Shown here piece by piece: positions 1-9,027 of a stretch of DNA of 64,000 nucleotides (the first letter of the stretch is position 1; each line of letters begins with the position of its first letter). The notes under the pieces are model-generated. The model was not told the DNA's origin. It made no database searches and saw nothing but the letters and a program-made list of their open reading frames with translations. This DNA comes from Mesobacillus persicus (GTDB lineage Bacteria > Bacillota > Bacilli > Bacillales > Cytobacillaceae): positions 248,001-312,000 of the forward strand of contig NZ_FOBW01000003.1 of NCBI RefSeq assembly GCF_900109925.1, in the 5' to 3' direction. Position numbers and translations under genes: made by a program.

Positions 1-2
1 TC

Positions 3-1388
3 GTCAATATTCCTGCTGATTTTCACCCTATTATAGAGGAATATGCAGAGGAAGAGGCGATGTTTTCATGGATAAATGAGGAACGCAATGAGGGTATCAC
101 CATTAATCTAGATCTCGGGGGTCAATTGACTAGATTATCAATTGAAATAGATAATAGTGATCATAATTCGGTTCCTTTGAATGTAGAAAAGAGAAAAGAA
201 CGAGCTGAGCAATTTTTACTAAAGTTTTATCCTGACACTTTGAACGAGTTAACCTTTTATGATAGGAAACAACTGGATCATGCTTATCGTTTTTACTATG
301 AAAGGATGGTCATGGACTTACCACTAAGCGGTGCTGGCAGTTTTATTGACGTGGACCCAATGGGCAACATTGTTACTTTCTCTTATAAAAAAGCAGGGGA
401 AATACCTAAAATACCAGCAACTCTGATATCAAAAGAAAAACTGATTGAACATATAGATAATAGACTTTATTTTCAAGAAACAATTTCGAATCTATATACA
501 AATCTCCACAACGTAAAAGAAGATGAACTTCGTTTTGTTTATGAGCCGGAGCCATCTTTCATGAAATATAAAGCGGAGGTATTGACCCCAACCTTGAGTA
601 TTATACATGAGGAAGATGTACCTGAAACCTATGCTCCACTTCCAACTCCTTCAAATCCGGCCGTTCGAAAAGATGTATCAATGAAAGCTTTGATTGGAAT
701 CACGGAGGAGATGGAAATGATTCGAGAAGTCGATATGGGGGAAGAAACGGGAAAGGTTTGGCGGGATCGCAACTGGAAAATGGAGGAACAGGATTTATCG
801 ATAAATGGCTTTTTCAAAAGACATTCAGAAGATACAGTGAAAGCCTTCATTTCAAAGAAAACAGGTAAAGTAAGAAGCTTTTCGTGGTTTAATGAACGGA
901 AGGGGGACCTGAGTCTTTCTCGTGAAGAATGCCTACAAAAAGCGACTGAATTTCTTGAAATGATCCTTCAAGATTACTATAAGTATCTTCAATTGAATGT
1001 TCGAGAGAATGAAGATGGAGAGGTAGACGATGCTAGCAAAAAAGAAGCATTTTCTTTCCGGATACATAATGGAAATGGCATACCCGTACAGTTAGAAACT
1101 GTAATTGTTGTAGTGAATCGTGAAACAGGACAAATTGATCATTATAATGGACCAAGTTTTGATATGGAACAGTTGAACCAAATTCTTACAGAACCAGCGA
1201 TTTCAAAAAAGGAAGCAAGGGCCATTTTTTTCAATCACTTGGACTTTGAGTTGGCTTGGAACAAAGATTATGATGCAGAAGCGGAATCTTATATTCTAGT
1301 TTACCAAGCATGTGACCGGTTTACGAGAACTCCGATTAGGTATATCGATGCTATGACTGGTAGCGTGATTACTGCAAAAGATAAGTAA
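3..1388 (+). CDS. YcdB/YcdC-domain protein, 5' end outside window
   Basis: The frame is open from the left edge with no stop before the first ATG at 60, and the upstream codons (VNIPADFHPIIEEYAEEEA) read like protein, so the gene starts outside the window. The visible part has repeated segments around FSWINEER (start) and SFSWFNERKGDLSLSREE (about residues 290-310), each followed by a helix and a strand-rich stretch. This is typical of the duplicated YcdB/YcdC domain of Bacillus. The biochemical role of that family is not established. No membrane segment is visible in this portion. It ends about 20 bases before a long palindromic repeat that probably terminates transcription. Family call from the repeat pattern; function unknown. 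Confidence 0.7.
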   Translation, partial: VNIPADFHPIIEEYAEEEAMFSWINEERNEGITINLDLGGQLTRLSIEIDNSDHNSVPLNVEKRKERAEQFLLKFYPDTLNELTFYDRKQLDHAYRFYYERMVMDLPLSGAGSFIDVDPMGNIVTFSYKKAGEIPKIPATLISKEKLIEHIDNRLYFQETISNLYTNLHNVKEDELRFVYEPEPSFMKYKAEVLTPTLSIIHEEDVPETYAPLPTPSNPAVRKDVSMKALIGITEEMEMIREVDMGEETGKVWRDRNWKMEEQDLSINGFFKRHSEDTVKAFISKKTGKVRSFSWFNERKGDLSLSREECLQKATEFLEMILQDYYKYLQLNVRENEDGEVDDASKKEAFSFRIHNGNGIPVQLETVIVVVNRETGQIDHYNGPSFDMEQLNQILTEPAISKKEARAIFFNHLDFELAWNKDYDAEAESYILVYQACDRFTRTPIRYIDAMTGSVITAKDK

Positions 1389-1406
1389 ATTGGAAGGATT
1401 GAAGGA

Positions 1407-1463
1407 AAGGGGTCAGTCCCCCGAATGAAGTAAGCCTTTACTTCATTGGGGGACTGACCCCTT
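1407..1463. repeat. Palindromic repeat, family A (copy 1), probable terminator
   Basis: An almost perfect inverted repeat of about 26 bp per arm. The outer arm carries GGGGTCAGTCCCCC and the inner arm AATGAAGTAA, around a 4-base loop, followed by a CTTTTCCCTTTTTT tract. The same element occurs at several other gene ends in this window, so it is a dispersed repeat family that also works as a plausible rho-independent terminator. Confidence 0.85.
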
Positions 1464-1678
1464 TTCCCTTTTTTCGTAGTTTTCTAGGCTATTATATATA
1501 GAAAAACTGGAAGTATATACAGGTAGTCTGGACCAATTTTTATGACTATTATAAATACATAGCAAATGAAATTCTTTAATGAATTGTAACAACTTTTACA
1601 GTAATATGGACGTGGACATAGTAAAATTTGCTTAGAAGAGGACCTAATTTAATGAACGGCTACATACGGAGGGATGGC

Positions 1679-3811
1679 ATGACGAACAGAAAAGAGAAAG
1701 AAACATTACTTGGAAAGATTGATGAACTGTTTGATCAAGTGAATGGGGATGTTCAAGAACAATTAATCTTTTATAAGGAAATGTTTCTCACAATGATTCA
1801 AAACGCTCCTATTGGGATGTTTGTCCGAGAAGAAGGAAAATTCACCTATATGAATTCACTTTTCTCTCAATATGCCGGTTACGAAGCAGAGGAAATAAAT
1901 TCAGGAAGAGTAACTCTAGATCAAATTATTCACCCCGATGATTTCCTAAAATACCGAGAAAAAGTCAGTGAAAGATTAAATCCACAAGAGGAAAAAGAAC
2001 GTTATCGTCTAAGAGTTGTAAAAAAAGACGGAAGTCTCCTGTATACGGAAATTCACCAGATATCCTTTGAGCGAAATGGGAAAGAGGTTTTGGTTGGAAG
2101 CATTATAGATGTAACAGAAGAAGTAACTACTCACCAGAAACTTAAAGAAAACAAGGAACGATTTGAATCGCTCTTTTATCATAATCCAGATGCCATTTTT
2201 ACAATCGACTTGGAAGGAAAGTTTACGGATGCGAACCCTGGGTGTGAAGTGATATCTGGATATTCGGCCGATGAAATCCAAGAAATGACCTTCCCTTCCA
2301 TTATTATTTCTGAAGATTTGCCACTAGCCATTCATAATTTTGAAAGGTCGATAATGGGATTTACTACGACAAGTGATGTCACCATCACTAAAAAGGATGG
2401 TAGTCAAAGGTTCTTAAATGTTACTAGTTTTCCAATGAAAGTCGATGGAGAAATTGTAGGGGCATATGGAATCGCAAAAGATATCACCGATAAAGTTGAA
2501 TATAATAAAAGAATGGAAGAGTTGGCTTTCTACGATCCGTTGACGAACTTGCCAAATCGAAGATTATTTTCGGATCGACTACAACAGGTAATGGAATATT
2601 CGAATCATAACCAATCTCAGGCCGCTGTTCTCTTCTTAGACTTGGACCGGTTTAAATTTATAAATGATTCACTAGGTCACCAATTAGGGGATGAATTTTT
2701 AAAAAGTGTTTCCGAACGGTTAAAAGACAATCTGCGGAACACAGATACAATTAGTCGATTTGCTGGTGACGAGTTTGCGATTGTGCTACCTAATATTAAG
2801 AAGGAAGAGACGATTAAACTGGCAGAACGGCTTAACCAGGTATTAGCAGAGCCTTTCTCTATCTACGGGCATTCTATTTCTACCTCAGCGAGTATTGGGA
2901 TTGCTTTTAGTACTGGAGAGGAAGTCAATACGGATGATTTAATTAAAAAAGCAGATACCGCGATGTATTATTCAAAAAGATATGGGAAAAACAATTACAC
3001 GATTTACTCTGAAGAGTTGGACCACGAGGCAAACTATAAGTTAACGATTGAAAAAGGTTTGAAGTCGGCGGTGACGAATAATGAATTCGTGCTTCACTAC
3101 CAACCAATTATAGATTTGCAGACTGGGGAAGTCATCGGCATGGAGGCCTTAATCCGATGGAATCACCCACAATTTGGTCTATTATCTCCTGATCAGTTCA
3201 TTCCTATCTCCGAGGAAAGCGGGCAAATTATTTCAATTGGAAAATGGGTACTCTCTATGGCTTGTACACAAAATAAAAAGTGGCAGGAAGAGGGGCATCC
3301 GCCGTTTAAAATAGCTGTAAACATTTCTACTATCCAGTTGCAACAGCAGAATTTTGTTGAAACGGTTGCAAAAATCCTCGAGGAAGTAGGGCTTGATTCG
3401 AAGTGGCTGGAACTTGAGGTAACGGAAAGTATCCTCATGGAAGATACGGAACAACTAAAAGAAAATTTAGCAAAGTTAAAGAAACTAGGCGTTTCCATTG
3501 CCATTGATGACTTTGGTACAGGCTATACATCCCTTAGTTATTTACGTCAATTTTCCTTTGATCGTGTGAAAATAGACCGTTCGTTTATTAACGATATTGT
3601 TGGCGATAAAAATGGCAAAACGATTACGGCAACGATTATATCCTTGGCCCAAAAGTTAAATATGGGAGTTATTGCAGAAGGGGTAGAAGACGATGTTCAA
3701 TTATCCTTTCTTAAAAAAGAAAAATGCGATGCTGGACAAGGGTATTACTTCAGCCGTCCATTACCAGCAGACCTGCATCGGTTACCTAGAAGTGAAATAA
3801 CGACGGTTTGA
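1679..3811 (+). CDS. PAS-PAS-GGDEF-EAL protein (cyclic-di-GMP turnover)
   Basis: A predicted soluble signalling protein of 710 residues that makes or degrades cyclic di-GMP. It has two PAS domains (about 35-150 and 160-275), a GGDEF domain (about 285-445) with the site reading AGDEF, and an EAL domain (about 455-705) with MEALIRW, the DDFGTGYTSL metal-site loop and EGVE. The EAL motifs look intact, so phosphodiesterase activity is likely. The AGDEF variant is tolerated in some active cyclases, so synthase activity is uncertain. The start at 1679 is chosen because GGAGGG lies 5 bases upstream; an in-frame TTG at 1628 and ATG at 1652 lack good sites. No membrane segment is seen, so the PAS domains probably sense a cytoplasmic signal. 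Confidence 0.92.
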   Translation: MTNRKEKETLLGKIDELFDQVNGDVQEQLIFYKEMFLTMIQNAPIGMFVREEGKFTYMNSLFSQYAGYEAEEINSGRVTLDQIIHPDDFLKYREKVSERLNPQEEKERYRLRVVKKDGSLLYTEIHQISFERNGKEVLVGSIIDVTEEVTTHQKLKENKERFESLFYHNPDAIFTIDLEGKFTDANPGCEVISGYSADEIQEMTFPSIIISEDLPLAIHNFERSIMGFTTTSDVTITKKDGSQRFLNVTSFPMKVDGEIVGAYGIAKDITDKVEYNKRMEELAFYDPLTNLPNRRLFSDRLQQVMEYSNHNQSQAAVLFLDLDRFKFINDSLGHQLGDEFLKSVSERLKDNLRNTDTISRFAGDEFAIVLPNIKKEETIKLAERLNQVLAEPFSIYGHSISTSASIGIAFSTGEEVNTDDLIKKADTAMYYSKRYGKNNYTIYSEELDHEANYKLTIEKGLKSAVTNNEFVLHYQPIIDLQTGEVIGMEALIRWNHPQFGLLSPDQFIPISEESGQIISIGKWVLSMACTQNKKWQEEGHPPFKIAVNISTIQLQQQNFVETVAKILEEVGLDSKWLELEVTESILMEDTEQLKENLAKLKKLGVSIAIDDFGTGYTSLSYLRQFSFDRVKIDRSFINDIVGDKNGKTITATIISLAQKLNMGVIAEGVEDDVQLSFLKKEKCDAGQGYYFSRPLPADLHRLPRSEITTV

Positions 3812-3823
3812 TTATGGGTTTTC

Positions 3824-3873
3824 AGGGTCAGTCCCCAATGAAGTAGCGTTTGCTTCATTGGGGACTGACCCCT
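3824..3873. repeat. Palindromic repeat, family A (copy 2), bidirectional terminator
   Basis: Inverted repeat with arms AGGGGTCAGTCCCC-like and AATGAAGTA around GCGTTTG, then CCTTTTTC. It lies exactly between the convergent cyclic-di-GMP gene and the LysM/3D gene, 12 and 10 bases from their stops, so it can terminate both. Confidence 0.8.
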
Positions 3874-3882
3874 TTTTCTATG

Positions 3883-4818
3883 TTATTCAACAATCGTAAG
3901 TTTTACTTCTTTTCTGCCCCATTCCAAAGCATCATCTTGTTCCGGAATGAAGACATCAATCTTGTTTCCTTTAATAGCTCCACCTATATCTTCGGCGGTA
4001 GCATATCCATATCCCTCTACGTGGACTTTTGAACCGAGAGGAATAACAGATGGATCAACGGCAATTACTTTTGCATCGGGGTTTTCTTTTAAATTAACTC
4101 CTGTTTTCGTAATGCCGATGCAGCCCTTGCATTCTGCGGTATAGGCGGTTGCGGTAACAGTAAGTTCCTTGCCAGACGGTTCAACCTTTTTCGGTTCAGC
4201 GGATACTGTCTCTGTTTTTTCTTCTATGTTCTCTTTTCTTTCGGGAAGTTCTTGCTTCACCACTTCTTTAACCGCTTTGTTTTTTTCTACTTTAACGTTC
4301 TCTTCTTGAACCTCTATAATTTCTTCAGTCTCTGGGTTCTTTTTAGTAACCTCATTTGTTTTCAAATCTGTTTTTATCTCTTCTTCCATTCTTTCAGACT
4401 TAAAATCTTCCGATATATCTTTCTTATTATCATTATCGGTTTTCGTTTCTATTGCATCCTTTTCACTCGTGTATACGGTTAGATCTAAATTAGGATGAAT
4501 CAGGTTTGACTCTAAATCGTTCCAATTCTTTAAGTCACGAACAGTAACGCCATAGGATCGAGAAATGTCCCAAAGGGTATCTCCTTTTTCTACCAGGAAA
4601 TTTTCAGAAGGGGATACTTCAAGAGAATCATATGCATAAATGAGATCATCAGATAGACTGTTCCATTGTTTTAGGGAATCAATGGATACTCCATATTTTC
4701 TAGATAAATCCCAAAGCGTGTCACCTTTTTGAATAGTAATTTCTTCTGCTTGTACAATAGAAGCGGCTGGTATATAGATTGCCGCTGCTGCAATCAATGA
4801 TAAGATTTTACGTTTCAT
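3883..4818 (-). CDS. LysM-3D cell-wall protein, YocH-like
   Basis: A secreted peptidoglycan-active protein of 311 residues. It has a signal peptide (MKRKILSLIAAAAIYIPAAS, cleavage probably after QA-E), two LysM repeats (about 25-70 and 75-115, each with KGDTLWD), a long charged Glu/Lys linker (about 120-215), and a C-terminal 3D domain (about 220-311). The three conserved aspartates are in AVDPSVIPLG, TAEDIGG and NKIDVFI. YocH-type proteins bind the wall through LysM and the 3D fold resembles lytic transglycosylases such as MltA. Start at 4818 is chosen because GGGAGG precedes it; the ATG five codons earlier overlaps that ribosome site. Confidence 0.88.
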   Translation of the reverse strand: MKRKILSLIAAAAIYIPAASIVQAEEITIQKGDTLWDLSRKYGVSIDSLKQWNSLSDDLIYAYDSLEVSPSENFLVEKGDTLWDISRSYGVTVRDLKNWNDLESNLIHPNLDLTVYTSEKDAIETKTDNDNKKDISEDFKSERMEEEIKTDLKTNEVTKKNPETEEIIEVQEENVKVEKNKAVKEVVKQELPERKENIEEKTETVSAEPKKVEPSGKELTVTATAYTAECKGCIGITKTGVNLKENPDAKVIAVDPSVIPLGSKVHVEGYGYATAEDIGGAIKGNKIDVFIPEQDDALEWGRKEVKLTIVE

Positions 4819-5153
4819 TTTGTTGCCTCCCATCGGCTTTCTCTTACTTGAGGACTAGCTTACCATAGTTATCTTTCAGAAAAAGAACAGGGAGATATTA
4901 ATTATATGTCGATAATAACAAACGGGTAACATTGTTTCAGAAGTAGGAGAAAAGACCTATGTAAATTCTCGAATTAGTGTACCCTTGTAACGCGACGAAC
5001 AAGATGAACGTAAAAGGAAAGGAGAATCTGATATTTGGGGTTGGGGTACAGGGAGATGTTTGGAAGCAGAAGAACCGTCCCCATGCTTCACCTCACAACA
5101 CTTCGCTGAATAATATATTCCCATAAATGATTTTTAGATGGACGTTGATTTAA
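4819..5153. other. Intergenic region between divergent genes
   Basis: Holds the upstream region of the minus-strand LysM/3D gene and the leader of the plus-strand repetitive protein. Apart from the family C repeat near 5064 no convincing coding frame or regulatory site was recognised. Confidence 0.5.
5064..5090. repeat. Repeat family C (copy 1)
   Basis: Short element containing AGAACCGTCCCC, flanked by GAAGCA and TGCTTC. Close copies occur near 16542 and 62050. Confidence 0.6.
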
Positions 5154-5735
5154 ATGGGAAATGAATTCAAATCAATCTTTGGTGCGTGGACGCAAGCAAT
5201 TGGAACAGTGGTTTCGGCGATCGGAAGTACCCCCTTCCCATATGTGAGTGAACAATCGCTTACCAATATAGATTTGATTGGAAATGTTATGCAGGGAACG
5301 GGAAATGCTCTTCAAGCGGATGAAGTAGGAGAGCCACTAGAAAAACTCGGCAACGAAATTCAGGCAATTGGAAATAGTAGTTGTGTTACAGGAATCATTA
5401 TCGATTTTAATGAGGAAACAAAACAAAAATTAATCATTACAGGGAACTGGTTACAAGCTCTGGGCGGCTTAACGGTCGTTGGTGATCAGCTGAAAGAGCG
5501 CTCAAATGGAAATCAGACACTTATTTTAATAGGAAATCTACTGCAGGCGATTGGCAATTCGCTACAAGCCACTAGTGTCACATATGAATTAAAAGATAAG
5601 GAAATCATGTATGGTGCAAAAGGAAATCAAGGAGGAGACACAAGATACACCCAAACCTTACATGTTAGTGGTAGCTGGATTCAAGCAGTGGGTTCAGTCA
5701 TGTGCTTGATTGGACAATTAAAGGAGGAGAGCTGA
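5154..5735 (+). CDS. Repetitive glycine/asparagine protein, DUF6944-like
   Basis: A 193-residue protein built from about seven repeats of a GNxLQAIGN-type unit (for example IGNVMQGTGNALQA, LGNEIQAIGN, TGNWLQALGG, IGNLLQAIGNSLQA, SGSWIQAVGS). Each unit is a short amphipathic helix bounded by Gly-Asn. This matches the repetitive family I recall as DUF6944 in Bacillus, whose function is unknown. There is no signal peptide or clear membrane helix, although the repeats are moderately hydrophobic. The ribosome site upstream of ATG 5154 is weak. It stands alone between two family C/A repeat regions. Confidence 0.72.
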   Translation: MGNEFKSIFGAWTQAIGTVVSAIGSTPFPYVSEQSLTNIDLIGNVMQGTGNALQADEVGEPLEKLGNEIQAIGNSSCVTGIIIDFNEETKQKLIITGNWLQALGGLTVVGDQLKERSNGNQTLILIGNLLQAIGNSLQATSVTYELKDKEIMYGAKGNQGGDTRYTQTLHVSGSWIQAVGSVMCLIGQLKEES

Positions 5736-5889
5736 GGTTTTGGGTGTTATTTTTGGGGTTTAGGACCTTGGTGAGCAAAGTGTTACTTCAGTAGGGTCCA
5801 ACCCTGATTTTCGCAATTTACGATGACAGAAAAAATCCCACAGACCTCTTTATTCCACGATTTGGTGAAAATAAACATTTGCAATCCAA

Positions 5890-5945
5890 TTGATAAAAAT
5901 GGCTGAACCGTGGTATAAGTGTAAAAGGAGCAGAGACATTCTGCT
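5890..5945 (+). promoter_or_regulatory. Promoter and 5'-proximal hairpin upstream of dus
   Basis: TTGATA (5890-5895) and TATAAG (5914-5919) are separated by 18 bases, a good vegetative promoter. A 6-bp perfect hairpin AGCAGA/TCTGCT (5929-5945) followed by TTTTAATTTT begins only a few bases after the expected transcription start. It could protect the 5' end or act as an attenuator. Confidence 0.5.
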
Positions 5946-6001
5946 TTTTAATTTTGGGTAAGGGCTGGCCTGATCCCATTATGAGAGGATTTGGATTTGA
6001 A

Positions 6002-6976
6002 ATGAAAGAAAATTTCTGGCGTGATCTACCACGACCATTTTTTATATTGGCACCAATGGAAGATGTAACGGATGTTGTTTTTCGTCATGTAGTGAGTGAA
6101 GCTGGGAGACCTGATGTGTTTTTTACAGAGTTTACAAACTCTGAGAGTTACTGTCACCCGGAGGGAATCAATAGTGTGCGTGGGCGCTTGACTTTTACAG
6201 AGGATGAGCAACCAATTGTCGCCCATATCTGGGGGGACAAGCCTGAATACTTCCGGCAAATGAGTATTGGGATGGCGGAACTAGGATTTCGCGGGATTGA
6301 CATTAACATGGGCTGTCCTGTCCCTAATGTGGCTCAGCATGGGAAAGGAAGCGGTTTGATCCGCCGTCCTGAAGTTGCGGCAGAATTAATACAAGCAGCA
6401 AAAGCAGGCGGTTTGCCTGTAAGTGTAAAAACAAGGCTTGGTTTCGCGGAAGTAGACGAGTGGAAGGAATGGCTAACACACATATTTAAACAAGATATAG
6501 TGAATCTATCCATTCATCTGCGTACAAGGAATGAAATGAGCAAAGTAGATGCTCATTGGGAATTGATTCCGGAGATTAAGAAACTTCGTGACGAAGTGGC
6601 ACCTGATACACTTTTGACAATCAATGGAGATATTCCTGACCGTCAAACGGGCTTGGAGCTCGTAGAGAAGTATGGTGTTGATGGGGTAATGATTGGGCGC
6701 GGGATTTTCAGTAATCCATTTGCCTTTGAAAAAGAGAAGAAAGACCATAGTAGTAAGGAACTGCTTGATCTGTTACGATTGCATCTGGATCTCCATGATC
6801 AATACGAGTTGCGTTCGTTCAAAGCTCTTCATCGCTTCTTTAAGATTTATGTCAAAGGATTTAGAGGGGCAAGTGAGTTAAGAAATCAATTAATGAACAC
6901 AGAGTCGTCAGATGAAGCTCGTGCATTGCTCAATCACTTTGAGGCAAAGTATCTTGATGGAGTGGGGGAACAGTAA
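6002..6976 (+). CDS. tRNA-dihydrouridine synthase family protein
   Basis: A flavin-dependent reductase of about 324 residues that converts uridine to dihydrouridine in tRNA. A TIM-barrel Dus domain carries the opening [12 protein letters not shown], the catalytic-cysteine segment [27 protein letters not shown] in the FMN/tRNA-binding region, and TINGDI and [10 protein letters not shown] phosphate-binding loops, followed by a helical C-terminal domain. The chosen start ([10 protein letters not shown]) matches the usual family N-terminus, but an ATG at 5981 or TTG at 5954 in the same frame is possible and no site has an ideal Shine-Dalgarno. The gene is monocistronic and ends before a family A repeat. 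Which uridine it modifies cannot be told. Confidence 0.9.
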   Translation: MKENFWRDLPRPFFILAPMEDVTDVVFRHVVSEAGRPDVFFTEFTNSESYCHPEGINSVRGRLTFTEDEQPIVAHIWGDKPEYFRQMSIGMAELGFRGIDINMGCPVPNVAQHGKGSGLIRRPEVAAELIQAAKAGGLPVSVKTRLGFAEVDEWKEWLTHIFKQDIVNLSIHLRTRNEMSKVDAHWELIPEIKKLRDEVAPDTLLTINGDIPDRQTGLELVEKYGVDGVMIGRGIFSNPFAFEKEKKDHSSKELLDLLRLHLDLHDQYELRSFKALHRFFKIYVKGFRGASELRNQLMNTESSDEARALLNHFEAKYLDGVGEQ

Positions 6977-7023
6977 GGGTCGTTAGGTTCCTAGATAACC
7001 CAAAACACAGGACTATGGCTTTT

Positions 7024-7080
7024 AGGGTCAATCCCTCGCTGGAGTAAAGCGTTACTTCAGTAAGGGGCTGACCCTTTTTT
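7024..7080. repeat. Palindromic repeat, family A (copy 3)
   Basis: AGGGTCAATCCC ... GGGGCTGACCCTTTTTT with a GGAGTAAAGCGTTACTTC centre. It lies between dus (plus) and the small minus-strand gene at 7123 and probably terminates transcription. Confidence 0.78.
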
Positions 7081-7122
7081 CTGTTATGGCAGGGCACGCC
7101 ATTCAACTCCCTAAAAAATTCG

Positions 7123-7377
7123 TTAGGTTTTATATATCTTTGTTCTTATATACAAAAAGGCTTTTTGAAAAATTTCCTTAAGATCAATTTGTCCTTTTAC
7201 TAGTTCATACTCGGCTTCAAATTGATTTCTATCACAAGGGTATTGTTCGCCGTCTGCATCTGTGATTAGATAATCCCCCGGTAGCCCCTTCATCGTACCA
7301 TTGGATGTTTCAATTGTAATAGACCTTGTTAGCTTCACAGCCTCAACAATAACAGGTTTTTTTCTATACTTAGCCAA
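7123..7377 (-). CDS. Small phage-related PGDY-motif protein
   Basis: An 84-residue protein opening MAKYRKKPVIVEAVKL and containing GLPGDYLITDADGEQYPCDR and FEAEYEL. This is the layout of a small protein common in Gram-positive phages and in some chromosomes (KYRKKPV...PGDWI...G..YPC....F...YE). Its function is unknown. AAAGGAGGTTGAT precedes the start. Here it is solitary, with no other phage genes next to it, so it is either a domesticated copy or a prophage leftover. Confidence 0.72.
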   Translation of the reverse strand: MAKYRKKPVIVEAVKLTRSITIETSNGTMKGLPGDYLITDADGEQYPCDRNQFEAEYELVKGQIDLKEIFQKAFLYIRTKIYKT

Positions 7378-7475
7378 TGGGTATCAACCTCCTTTTCATT
7401 ACTAGCCTATGCAAATTGATGTGAATGGGTATAGGCTTAGAAGGCTGGAATAATTGTTAAAGGAACCCTATACGA

Positions 7476-7537
7476 GATCAGTCCCCCGATTGGAAGTAAT
7501 GCTTTACTCTACTAGGGGACTGATTCCGTTTTTTTGA
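7476..7537. repeat. Palindromic repeat, family A (copy 4)
   Basis: GATCAGTCCCCCG ... GGGGACTGATTCCGTTTTTTT with a diverged AAGTAATGCTTTACT centre. It lies upstream of rraA and downstream of nothing on the plus strand, so here it is not an obvious gene-end terminator. Confidence 0.75.
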
Positions 7538-7629
7538 CCAACCTCCGGCCAATCGACTTACTATTGAGAAGGGAATGAGGGTTTAGATATAGAAGATAAA
7601 CATATCTAGAGGTGAAAGGAAGGATGTAG

Positions 7630-8334
7630 ATGACTGTTATAGAATCAGTTAAGCGCCCTCAACAAACTATAGTCGAAGGGTATAAAGAGTTGGTGAAAAA
7701 CTATGAGTCTGTGACTTGTGCTATCTCAGATAATATGGGAAGGGCAGGGGCAATGACTGCTGATATGAAACCATTGTTTGAAGGTATCCGGTTGGCAGGT
7801 ACGGTAATTACGGCAAAGACAGTTGGTGGTGATTTATCTGCTGTGATAAAAGCGGTGGACCTCGCTCAGCCTGAAGATATTATCGTGGTAGATGCCCAAG
7901 GAAATGCGAATTCGGCATTTTGGGGAGAAAATATCACCATGTCTGCCATGAACAAAAGAGTGGCCGCGGCAGTAATCGATGGATCGTTTCGAGATGTAGA
8001 GGAAATAAGAAAATTGAAGTTTCCCGTCTTTTCGAAGGGAATCGTACCCAATGTCGGAGCAATTGCTGGATATGGCCATGTAAATGTACCGGTACAATGC
8101 GCAGGCTTGCCCGTACACCCTGGTGACATGATTATCATTGATGGAAACGGAATAGTCGTTGTGCCGAATGAAGAAGCGGAAGAAATCCTGAACAAAACAA
8201 GATCTCTATTGGAAGTCGAGGACGGGGTTCAAGAAAAACTAAAGGCTGGAGCTACGATTGGAGAACTTATTGATATTGACCAGTTAATGCAAAATGGATT
8301 TAACTATCAGGAACGTGCTCTTGAGAAGAGATGA
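7630..8334 (+). CDS. RraA family protein (possible 4-hydroxy-4-methyl-2-oxoglutarate aldolase)
   Basis: A 234-residue protein of the RraA/HMG-aldolase family. These are trimeric or hexameric enzymes that cleave 4-hydroxy-4-methyl-2-oxoglutarate or decarboxylate oxaloacetate with a divalent metal, or are RNase E inhibitors in Proteobacteria. Visible features are ISDNMGRAGAM, the glycine-rich AGTVITAKTVGGDLSAV, and IDGSFRDVEEI, where Arg and Asp are the family's substrate and metal residues, plus PGDMIIIDGNGIVVVP. The start has AAAGGAAGG upstream. Firmicutes lack RNase E of the E. coli type, so an aldolase or decarboxylase role is more likely. It is monocistronic, bounded by family A repeats. 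Confidence 0.87.
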   Translation: MTVIESVKRPQQTIVEGYKELVKNYESVTCAISDNMGRAGAMTADMKPLFEGIRLAGTVITAKTVGGDLSAVIKAVDLAQPEDIIVVDAQGNANSAFWGENITMSAMNKRVAAAVIDGSFRDVEEIRKLKFPVFSKGIVPNVGAIAGYGHVNVPVQCAGLPVHPGDMIIIDGNGIVVVPNEEAEEILNKTRSLLEVEDGVQEKLKAGATIGELIDIDQLMQNGFNYQERALEKR

Positions 8335-8346
8335 CGAGATTCGTAG

Positions 8347-8402
8347 AATAGGGTCCCCTGGACGAATAAGTGTTACTTCCGTGAGGGGCCGACCCTATTT
8401 TT
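8347..8402. repeat. Palindromic repeat, family A (copy 5), terminator
   Basis: AATAGGGTCCCCTGG ... GAGGGGCCGACCCTATTTTT with a shared AAGTGTTACTTC centre. It separates convergent rraA (plus) and the membrane protein gene (minus). Confidence 0.72.
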
Positions 8403-8437
8403 GTGCTATGTATCTTTTCCATATTCCTATATGAAAT

Positions 8438-8860
8438 TTATTGGAACCTCATAGTATCCATATTTAATTTCTTGTTTTTTACTACAATTTGATAGGAACC
8501 CCAAGCGACATATAAGGAAATCATAAATAAGACGAGTGCAAATACTGAATGAATAGCACCAAGCCAACCGGAAGTCGTATAGTATTGGAAGTTGAGAAAA
8601 AAGAATAACAAAAAGGTCACTGCTCTATAGAATTTAGGAATCCCGCCAGTATGACCAAAAATAAACATTAAAACTGGAATAAACTCAATTCCATTCATCA
8701 CAGCTCGGTGTTTTTGCCAAAATCCACCATCAACAAAAACAGCTAAGCCTGCTAAAGCAACCTGTGTGACGATCCCAAGCAAAAGAATCCATGATAACAG
8801 GAAAAATAAGGTTCGAGAGTACTTTTGAATCTTAGCCTTACTTTTCTCACTCAATCTCAT
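8438..8860 (-). CDS. Small four-helix membrane protein, DUF6220-like
   Basis: A 140-residue protein with four predicted transmembrane helices, at about 18-42, 55-70, 78-92 and 97-122. Conserved-looking features are QVALAGLAVFVDGGFWQKH in the first loop and FIPVLMFIFGHTG. The pattern resembles membrane proteins I know as DUF6220, whose function is unknown. The start follows AAGGGGAC. No operon partner. It points toward rraA, from which it is separated by a family A repeat. Confidence 0.65.
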   Translation of the reverse strand: MRLSEKSKAKIQKYSRTLFFLLSWILLLGIVTQVALAGLAVFVDGGFWQKHRAVMNGIEFIPVLMFIFGHTGGIPKFYRAVTFLLFFFLNFQYYTTSGWLGAIHSVFALVLFMISLYVAWGSYQIVVKNKKLNMDTMRFQ

Positions 8861-9027
8861 TTGGAAGTCCCCTTCATTTCTATTCTCAAAAACCTAGACA
8901 TGCACACCTACCATGCATTTTTATTTTTTTAATAGTCTTAAATAAATATATAATAAAATGTGACGAAACCATTTTTAAATTATGAACTCTTTTTGTATGT
9001 TTTCTATTAATCCATGTCTAGCTGGAA

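Noticed and set aside
4252-4482. Phe-rich plus-strand frame opposite the LysM/3D linker
   Set aside because: It is the antisense of a Glu/Lys-rich linker, which always yields Phe/Leu-rich frames.
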